In this document: positions 28,686 through 33,742 of the stretch, piece by piece
How positions within the stretch are numbered: the first letter of the stretch is position 1
Layout: each line of letters begins with the position of its first letter
DNA from: a bacterium
Lineage (GTDB): Bacteria; Gemmatimonadota; Gemmatimonadetes; Gemmatimonadales; JACORV01
DNA: 33,742 nt
Direction: 5' to 3'
Assembly (NCBI GenBank): GCA_021787855.1
Contig: JAJYLI010000006.1
Span: 1-33,742 of the forward strand
Program-made: the position numbers and the translations under genes
Notes under the pieces: generated by a model
What the model saw: the letters and a program-made list of their open reading frames with translations, nothing else
Told to the model about the DNA's origin: nothing
Database searches by the model: none

Positions 28686-29660
28686 TCAGCCGCCCAGCAG
28701 CCGCTCGGCGTTGCCGCCCAGAATCAGGTCGCGCTCGCGCGGTGGCAGGCCGAGGCCCCGGATGCTCTCCAGCATGGCGGGGATGCTGCCGATCTGGTGC
28801 GGGTAGTCGCTCCCGGCCAGGAGATGGTCCGCGCCGGCGAAGCCGAGCGCGAGGCGCAGCGCGCCGGGGTCGAAGTTCACCGTGTCCAGGTAGAAGGTCC
28901 GCAGGTACTCGCTGGGCGGGCGCGCGATGCGCGCGCGGCACTCGGCGAACGCGCGCCAGCCGCGGTCCAGGCGTTCGGCCAGATACGGAATGGCGCCGCC
29001 CAGATGGCCGAGCACCCAGCGGATGCGCGGGTAGCGCTCGACCACGCCCGCGAAGACGAGCTTGGCCGCGGCCAGCGTCGTGTCCATCGGGAAGCCCACC
29101 AGCGGCATCAGCCAGAAGTCGGTCATCGCCTCGACGCCGACGGGGTTGGTGGGGTGGATGAACAGCACGGCCTTCAGCTCGTCGGCGGCCCGCCACAGGG
29201 GCTCGAAGCGCGCGTCGGCCAGCGCGACGCCGTTGACGTTGCTGAACAGCATCGCCCCCGGCAGGCGCAGGTGCCGCACCGCGCGCGTCAGCTCCGCCGC
29301 CGCGGCCGCGGGGTCGTTGAGCGGCAGCGTGGCGAGGGCGCGGAAGCGGTCGAGGCGCGAGGCGGCGGCCAGGGCGTCGTTCACCAGCCGGGCCAGGGCG
29401 ACGGCGCGCTCCGGCGTCTCCACGTGCGTGCCGGGCGTGGTGAGGGTCAGGACCTGGACGTCCACGCCGCTCTCGGCGAGCACGGTCTCGCGGTAGCCCA
29501 GGTCGCGGTGCCCGCGCACGGCGACGTTGTAGTCGCCCGGGTAGTGCAGCACCGGGTTGCCGGCGTCGTCCACGAGCACGCGAACGCTGCTGCGCCCCGC
29601 GGCCAGGGCGTCGAGATAGGCCGGCGGATAGAAGTGGTTGTGGAAGTCCATGATTGACAT
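28686..29660 (-). CDS. Metal-dependent amidohydrolase (ACMSD-like family)
   Basis: This 324-residue amidohydrolase-superfamily TIM barrel has the metal motif HNH (His7, His9) near the N-terminus. It also has VLGHLGGAIPYLAERL in the middle and GSDYPHQIG (Asp285) near the C-terminus, with WGGNAERLL-like closing residues (GGNAERLLGG). The ACMSD subgroup catalyses decarboxylation or hydrolysis of small carboxylates. The exact reaction is unknown. ATG 29660 (rather than 29651) has GGGAGG five bases upstream. It is divergent from the M1 peptidase gene and followed by G tracts. Confidence 0.9.
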   Translation of the reverse strand: MSIMDFHNHFYPPAYLDALAAGRSSVRVLVDDAGNPVLHYPGDYNVAVRGHRDLGYRETVLAESGVDVQVLTLTTPGTHVETPERAVALARLVNDALAAASRLDRFRALATLPLNDPAAAAAELTRAVRHLRLPGAMLFSNVNGVALADARFEPLWRAADELKAVLFIHPTNPVGVEAMTDFWLMPLVGFPMDTTLAAAKLVFAGVVERYPRIRWVLGHLGGAIPYLAERLDRGWRAFAECRARIARPPSEYLRTFYLDTVNFDPGALRLALGFAGADHLLAGSDYPHQIGSIPAMLESIRGLGLPPRERDLILGGNAERLLGG

Positions 29661-29677
29661 GGCGGCCTCCCGGCCCG

Positions 29678-29705
29678 AAGGTAATGCCCGCCCGGAACCG
29701 GTCCA
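29678..29705 (-). promoter_or_regulatory. Candidate promoter of the amidohydrolase
   Basis: Minus-strand TGGACC (29705-29700), a 16-base spacer and TACCTT (29683-29678) would start near 29671, giving an 11-nt leader that carries the GGGAGG site. The -35 is weak. Confidence 0.4.
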
Positions 29706-29822
29706 GGGATCACCGGTGGCCGGCCCGGGTACATCGCCGCGTCCCGTGTGGCGGCCCGGCCCGGCGCCGGTCCGCCGCCCGCCCCGTTCGGGGCCCGACG
29801 GTCCTCCACCCGAGGAGAAGCA

Positions 29823-31898
29823 ATGCCTCGCCGCTCGCTGCTCCCGCTGGCCGTTCTCGCGGCCCTCGCCGCCCTGCCCGCCACCGCCATGGCGCAGAAG
29901 CGTCCCCGGTGGCCGGAGCGCGCGATCCGCCGCGACATCCCGATGACGGACATGATCCGGCGCGCCTTCGCCGCGGGCACCCGGGACTCCCTGGGCACGC
30001 CCGGTCCCAACTACTGGCAGATGTGGGACGACTACACGATCCGGGCCGGTCTCGATCCCGCGACGGGGGTGGTCACGGGCCACGAGCACGTGGTGGTGCA
30101 GAACCCCAGCGACAGCGTGATGCGCGTCGTCGTCCTGCGCCTCGACCAGAACCTGTTCTCGCCCAACGTGCCGCGCGCGGAGAAGCTCCCGGCGCTGACC
30201 ACCGGGATGCAGGTGACCAGCCTGATGTTCGACGGCCAGCCGGTGGACCTGAATCCGCCGCCCCGGGCGATGTTCTTCCGCCGCGGCGCCGCGCGGCCGG
30301 CCCCCACGCTGGCGGCCTACGACATGGACCAGACGGTGGCCACGGTCACGCTGCCGACGCCGGTGCCGGCGCACGGGAGCTTCACCCTCGACGCCGACTG
30401 GCACTTCACCGTGCCCGCCATCCCGCCGCACCAGCGCGGCGAGCGCATGGGCGCGTGGGGCGACTCGCTGTTCCAGGTGGCGCAGTGGTATCCGCGGGTG
30501 GCGAAGTTCGACGACCTGCGGCAAGGCGGCTGGGACACCGAGCCCTACCTCGGCACCTCGGAGTTCTACGACAACTTCGGACGGTACGACGTGCGACTGG
30601 TGCTCCCGGCCGGCTGGGTGGTGGGCGCCGGCGGCGTGCTCCAGGATTCGGACCGGGTGCTGACGGCGGCGGAGCGCGGCCGCCTGGCGCACGCGCTCGA
30701 CGCCGACGCCACGCTGCAGGTCCTTTCATCCGGTGACTTCGGGGCGGGGAAGGCGACCGCCGCGGGCGACAGCCTGGTGTGGCACTTCGTGGCGGACACG
30801 GTCCGCGACTTCGCCTGGGCCGCCAGCGACCGCTACCAGTGGGACGTGACCCGCGCGGCGATCCCCGGCAAGGGCGAGGTGCCGGTCAACATCCTCTACC
30901 TGCCGGGGGATTCCGCGCGCTTCGTGGACGCCGGGCCCACGGTGCGCCACGCGCTGGAGTTCTACTCCAGGCTGTGGATCCCGTACGTGTACCCCCAGCT
31001 CACCATGGTGGACGGGCCCGAGGACGGGATGGAGTATCCGATGTTCATCATGTCGGGCGTCGGCGCCGCGGACCACGAGACCGGCCACCAGTGGTGGCCG
31101 ATGACGGTGAACACCAACGAGACCTGGTACCCGTTCATGGACGAGGGCTTCAACCAGTACATGAACATCCTCTCGGCCGCGGACCGGGAGCACCAGGCGC
31201 CGGACCTGAACGGCCTCGGCCAGGCGTACGGGCGGATCAGCGGGGACGAGCAGGAAGCGCCGATGATGTGGGACGCCAACTACGGCGGCCCGCTGTACGT
31301 GTTCCAGGCCTACATCAAGCCGCCGATGATGCTCTCGATGCTGGGCGGCGTCGTGGGCGACACGGCGGTGTGGAAGGCCATGCAGGCCTACGCCGAGACC
31401 TGGCGGTTCAAGAGCCCGTCGCCGTGGGACTTCGCCTTCTCGATGGACCATTCGCTGCACCAGGACCTGGGGTGGTTCTGGTACTACTGGCTGTTCACCA
31501 CCGACGCGGTGGACGGATCCATCTCGAACGTGCGGCGCGCGGGGCGGGCTACCATCGTCACGGTGCGCGAGGACGGCCAGATGCCCTCGCCCGTGGTGCT
31601 CGGCGTGCACTTCGCGCCGACGGGGCCCAGGATCCGGCCGATGAAGAACGCCAGGCTGGTGGACGACTCCACCGCGGTCGTCACCTGGCCGGTGGACGTG
31701 TGGTTCGCGGGGAGCCGCACGTTCCAGGCTCGGCTCGACTTCGGGCCGCGGAAGATCGAGCGCATCGTCTTCGACCCGTACTGCCGCTTCCCGGACAACG
31801 ACCCGAGTGACAACGTCTGGCCGCGGAGCGCCGCGCCCGCGCAGGCGCCGCCGCGGGGCATGCGGGCGATGTTCGGCGCGCCGAGCTGCGGCCAGTAG
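29823..31898 (+). CDS. Exported M1-family metallopeptidase
   Basis: This 691-residue protein has a signal peptide (MPRRSLLPLAVLAALAALPA, cut after TAMA24) and an N-terminal beta domain with D-V-R-L features (YDVRLVLPAGWVVGAGG). The M1 catalytic region follows. DGMEYP (about 401-406) stands for the GAMEN exopeptidase motif, and H418-E-T-G-H422 with Glu441 fits HExxHx18E exactly. The C-terminal helical part has FWYYWLFTTDAVDGSI. It is probably a secreted or periplasmic aminopeptidase-like zinc enzyme. ATG 29823 has GAGGAGAA upstream, a strong ribosome site, and in-frame sequence before it is not coding-like. Confidence 0.93.
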   Translation: MPRRSLLPLAVLAALAALPATAMAQKRPRWPERAIRRDIPMTDMIRRAFAAGTRDSLGTPGPNYWQMWDDYTIRAGLDPATGVVTGHEHVVVQNPSDSVMRVVVLRLDQNLFSPNVPRAEKLPALTTGMQVTSLMFDGQPVDLNPPPRAMFFRRGAARPAPTLAAYDMDQTVATVTLPTPVPAHGSFTLDADWHFTVPAIPPHQRGERMGAWGDSLFQVAQWYPRVAKFDDLRQGGWDTEPYLGTSEFYDNFGRYDVRLVLPAGWVVGAGGVLQDSDRVLTAAERGRLAHALDADATLQVLSSGDFGAGKATAAGDSLVWHFVADTVRDFAWAASDRYQWDVTRAAIPGKGEVPVNILYLPGDSARFVDAGPTVRHALEFYSRLWIPYVYPQLTMVDGPEDGMEYPMFIMSGVGAADHETGHQWWPMTVNTNETWYPFMDEGFNQYMNILSAADREHQAPDLNGLGQAYGRISGDEQEAPMMWDANYGGPLYVFQAYIKPPMMLSMLGGVVGDTAVWKAMQAYAETWRFKSPSPWDFAFSMDHSLHQDLGWFWYYWLFTTDAVDGSISNVRRAGRATIVTVREDGQMPSPVVLGVHFAPTGPRIRPMKNARLVDDSTAVVTWPVDVWFAGSRTFQARLDFGPRKIERIVFDPYCRFPDNDPSDNVWPRSAAPAQAPPRGMRAMFGAPSCGQ

Positions 31899-32002
31899 TC
31901 ACCGGCGCTCGGCGCGGCCGCCGCCCGGCGTCCGCGGCCACGTGAGCCGCCGCCCGGTGTGCCGTGCCTGGTCAGGGAGCCTCCGCGGTCCGGGGGTCGC
32001 GC

Positions 32003-32497
32003 TCATCCGAAGCTGCGCTCGTCGGCCGTCGGTCCGTAGATCGGCGGCAGCGGCACGTCCACCAGCCTGAGGTACACGGTGAGCTGGCCGCGGTGATGGA
32101 CCAGATGGCTGATGGTCTGCCGGACGACGACCCCCCTCGGGGCGGTGAAGATGACCTGATCCCCGTGCTTCAGCGACCAGGGCACGGTGTAGTCGGCGTC
32201 GCTGGAGCGACCGATCGCCTGCTTGGCTTCGGCGACGTTCCGGTCGAACTCCGCGAGCAGCGTTTCCGTCGTTTCGAAGCTGTAGCCGGGTCCCTCGGCG
32301 AGGTCGAGCGACGTCCCCCGCAGCATCCGGGGGATCCAGCCCGGCATCCGCGCGACGAGCTGCGCCAGGTGGCCCAGCGCGAAGGACTTGGGGTGCGGCT
32401 TCCAGCGCGCCTTGTCGGACGGGACCCGCTCGAGCAGCCGGCGGGTGGACGTCATCTCCTGCTCGAACTCCGGCAGCAATCCTTCGGCGATGCTCAT
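32003..32497 (-). CDS. DinB-family metal-binding protein
   Basis: This 164-residue cytoplasmic four-helix-bundle protein has three His at the standard DinB metal positions: His43 (LGHLAQLVAR), His131 and His135 (ISHLVHHRGQLTVYLRL). That is the Bacillus DinB/YfiT-type triad. Members include thiol-transferases (mycothiol/bacillithiol S-transferases) and many uncharacterised proteins. ATG 32497 has GGAG upstream; an in-frame start further upstream (32557) is not needed. It is behind its own promoter with a 36-nt leader and is the second DinB-fold protein in the window. Confidence 0.9.
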   Translation of the reverse strand: MSIAEGLLPEFEQEMTSTRRLLERVPSDKARWKPHPKSFALGHLAQLVARMPGWIPRMLRGTSLDLAEGPGYSFETTETLLAEFDRNVAEAKQAIGRSSDADYTVPWSLKHGDQVIFTAPRGVVVRQTISHLVHHRGQLTVYLRLVDVPLPPIYGPTADERSFG

Positions 32498-32539
32498 GGT
32501 CGCGGCTCCGGGTGAACGCTCTGGCGAGGTGGACGCTGA

Positions 32540-32568
32540 AGGGTACCGAACAAACACCGAAGACGCAA
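32540..32568 (-). promoter_or_regulatory. Promoter of the DinB gene
   Basis: Minus-strand TTGCGT (32568-32563), an exact 17-base spacer and TACCCT (32545-32540) give +1 near 32533 and a 36-nt leader. Confidence 0.55.
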
Positions 32569-32628
32569 GGCGTCGCGAGCCGGCTCAGGGTGCGGGAAGA
32601 GTGGGTTCTTGAGAGGCCTGGAGAAGGG

Positions 32629-33165
32629 TCAGCGGCCCGCGAGCACCGCCTGGTAGTCGGCGCCCTGGGTCATGTGCTCGTACACGGCGGAGAGGGTCTC
32701 CGGCGCTCCCACCAGCCAGCGGCAGCGCGCGTCGCCGCGGGAGCGGCACTCGACCTCCATGACGGCCAGCGCGGCGTTCGCGATCCGGCCCATGAAGTCG
32801 GCGAGCATGCCGGCGGTGAAGAAGCACGAGGGGTACTGGAGGTGCGCGTCCTTCGCGGCCTCGGCCCAGTCGGCCGCGTCCACGGCGATCGCGGCGGAGC
32901 CCAGGGCGGTGACCTCCACCGCGCCCCAGCCGAGCTGGCCGAAGAACCGCGACAGCGCCTCCGCGAGGCGGGGCGCGGCGAGGTCGGCGGGATGCTCCAC
33001 GCCGGTGGCCTGCGGCAGCCAGCTGCTGAACGCGCGGAACGCGTCGGCGCCGGCGGCGTAGCCGGCTTCCTGGAGGGCTTCGGCGCCCGCGCGGTCCCGC
33101 AGCGCGTGGAGCGCGCGGGGCGACAGGGCCACGAGCGACGAGGCGGCGAGAGGGATGTCGGTCAC
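32629..33165 (-). CDS. V4R-domain (4-vinyl reductase-like) protein
   Basis: This 178-residue protein ends in the V4R core: YPSCFFTAGMLADFMGRI, then VMEVECRSRGDARCRW, with the paired Cys140 and Cys148 (ECxxxGxxxC) and a preceding Cys114. The domain occurs in BchJ and in ligand-sensing regulators, where it binds small hydrophobic molecules. The N-terminal half is helical (SLVALSPRALHALRDRAGAE). GTG 33165 lies at the predicted transcription start, so the mRNA is leaderless. It follows a small Cys-rich gene and the end of a chromate transporter on the same strand. No operator was seen. Confidence 0.75.
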   Translation of the reverse strand: MTDIPLAASSLVALSPRALHALRDRAGAEALQEAGYAAGADAFRAFSSWLPQATGVEHPADLAAPRLAEALSRFFGQLGWGAVEVTALGSAAIAVDAADWAEAAKDAHLQYPSCFFTAGMLADFMGRIANAALAVMEVECRSRGDARCRWLVGAPETLSAVYEHMTQGADYQAVLAGR

Positions 33166-33172
33166 GACGGCG

Positions 33173-33202
33173 AATCTAGGCCGCGCCGCCGCGGCGCCGC
33201 AA
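33173..33202 (-). promoter_or_regulatory. Sigma70-type promoter, predicted leaderless
   Basis: Minus-strand TTGCGG (33202-33197), an 18-base spacer and TAGATT (33178-33173) give +1 at 33166, one base before GTG 33165 of the V4R gene. Confidence 0.6.
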
Positions 33203-33215
33203 GAGTCGCCGGGCC

Positions 33216-33434
33216 TCAGGCGTCCGGGGTCGCGCCGCCCGCGCGCTTCGCCTGCCGCTCGAGGAAGGCCAGATGGTGTGGTGAGCCCTCCCTGAGGAGC
33301 GCCTTGCCGCACGTGGGGCAGCGCTCCTCCTTGCAGGGCAGCCCCGGCTGGTGGGGCTGCCGGTGGCCGCAGCCGACGCAGATGCAGGTGCCGCCATGGC
33401 CGCAGTGCCCGTGTTCGTGCTCATCCGTGTGCAT
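33216..33434 (-). CDS. Small His/Cys-rich metal-binding protein
   Basis: This 72-residue protein starts with a His-rich stretch (MHTDEHEHGHCGHGG). Then come CICVGCGHRQPHQPGLPC and RCPTCGKALLREG, two CxxC/CxxCG knuckles typical of a rubredoxin-like or zinc-ribbon fold. Its ATG has a GGAG upstream. It is 63 bases downstream of the chromate-transporter end. Metal binding (zinc or iron) is likely from the residues; a role in metal or oxyanion handling is inferred from the neighbour only. Confidence 0.78.
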   Translation of the reverse strand: MHTDEHEHGHCGHGGTCICVGCGHRQPHQPGLPCKEERCPTCGKALLREGSPHHLAFLERQAKRAGGATPDA

Positions 33435-33497
33435 CGTTCGACTCCGCTTCTCGTTGAGTGTCGGTGCCGGAGCCGGCCGTGCCGGGCCGGCGCGTGC

Positions 33498-33742
33498 TCA
33501 CATCGCCAGCGCCGAGAGGCCGGCGCCGGCCAGGACGACCCACAGGATGTCCACGCCGAGTGTGAGGGCCGTCAGGGCCGCGGCCCCCAGCGCCACGGCC
33601 GGCACCGTCCAGGTCACTTCGCGTCCGAACTCGAAGGTGACGGCCAGCAGCAGGCCCACGAACGACGCCAGGATGCCGCGGAGCACGCGGCGTACCGCGG
33701 GTGAGTTCCGCAGGCGGTCGAAGTACGGGACCGCGAGCAGCA
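33498..33742 (-). CDS. Chromate transporter (ChrA-family), 3' part only
   Basis: The frame runs off the window edge. The visible 80 codons read LLAVPYFDRLRNSPAVRR, then a membrane-spanning region with ASFVGLLLAVTFEFG, VALGAAALTALTLG and WVVLAGAGLSALAM. This matches the C-terminal helices of ChrA-type transporters, where PYF-x-R-L precedes the last helices. The full protein would export chromate or another oxyanion. The gene starts outside this window. It is followed on the same strand by the small His/Cys-rich gene. Confidence 0.75.
   Translation of the reverse strand, partial: LLAVPYFDRLRNSPAVRRVLRGILASFVGLLLAVTFEFGREVTWTVPAVALGAAALTALTLGVDILWVVLAGAGLSALAM

Noticed and set aside
28686-30692. 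Amidohydrolase extended to 668 residues
   Set aside because: The extra N-terminal part is antisense to the M1 peptidase gene; GGGAGG and conserved HNH support ATG 29660.
31917-31957. 12-base direct repeat gccgccgcccgg (31917 and 31946) between the convergent M1 and DinB genes
   Set aside because: Low-complexity GC sequence; such repeats are expected by chance at this GC content, and there is no further structure.
1-33742. Mobile element, CRISPR array or prophage
   Set aside because: No transposase, integrase, phage structural gene, terminal inverted repeats or spaced repeats were seen.

Overview
The window is a very GC-rich (about 70 % or more by eye), densely coded bacterial chromosome segment with 38 supported protein genes and one probable structured RNA gene. 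No tRNA, rRNA, CRISPR array, insertion sequence, integrase or phage gene was seen. The gene mix (Ig-like lipoprotein, propeller plus M23 peptidase, M1 peptidase, DinB-fold proteins, TldD/TldE, frequent GTG starts, ATGA/GTGA overlaps) suggests a soil-type Gemmatimonadota or a similar high-GC Gram-negative. This is inference from gene style; no marker gene fixes the taxonomy.

Layout, left to right. 5-964: a DUF488 gene converging on a winged-helix regulator. 957-1616: a membrane protein in an operon with that regulator, behind a palindrome-flanked promoter. 1671-2323: two overlapping small membrane-protein genes. 2403-3820: a small exported protein coupled to a class I aminotransferase. 3961-9199: an unknown beta-rich protein, SbcD, SbcC and a double GNAT protein. 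9251-11769 (minus): AI-2E transporter, small membrane protein, aldo/keto reductase. 11838-12040: a 6S-like RNA with its own promoter and terminator. 12018-13217 (minus): Na+/Ca2+ antiporter. 13387-16979: PTPS-type 6-pyruvoyl-tetrahydropterin synthase, GTP cyclohydrolase I, SDR and a propeller/M23 peptidase; the first three match the three steps of tetrahydrobiopterin synthesis. 17008-17616: Trm112-like protein. 17624-20711 (minus): acyl-CoA synthetase, Ig-like lipoprotein, TPR protein. 20871-25385: phosphoribosyltransferase, TldD, ABC ATPase, ABC-2 permease and EamA transporter, tightly coupled. 25422-27397: divergent tag and tldE. 27556-29660 (minus): FmdB zinc ribbon, DinB-fold lipoprotein, amidohydrolase. 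29823-31898: exported M1-like peptidase. 32003-33742 (minus): DinB protein, V4R protein, Cys/His-rich protein and the end of a chromate transporter.

Two regulatory themes recur. Six promoter-like sequences place the predicted transcription start within about 2 nt of the start codon, which suggests leaderless mRNAs. Two divergent gene pairs appear to share one palindromic -35 element read in both directions. No intergenic stretch exceeds about 250 bases, and the largest holds the 6S-like RNA. Promoter, RNA-fold and start-codon calls were made by eye and are hypotheses.
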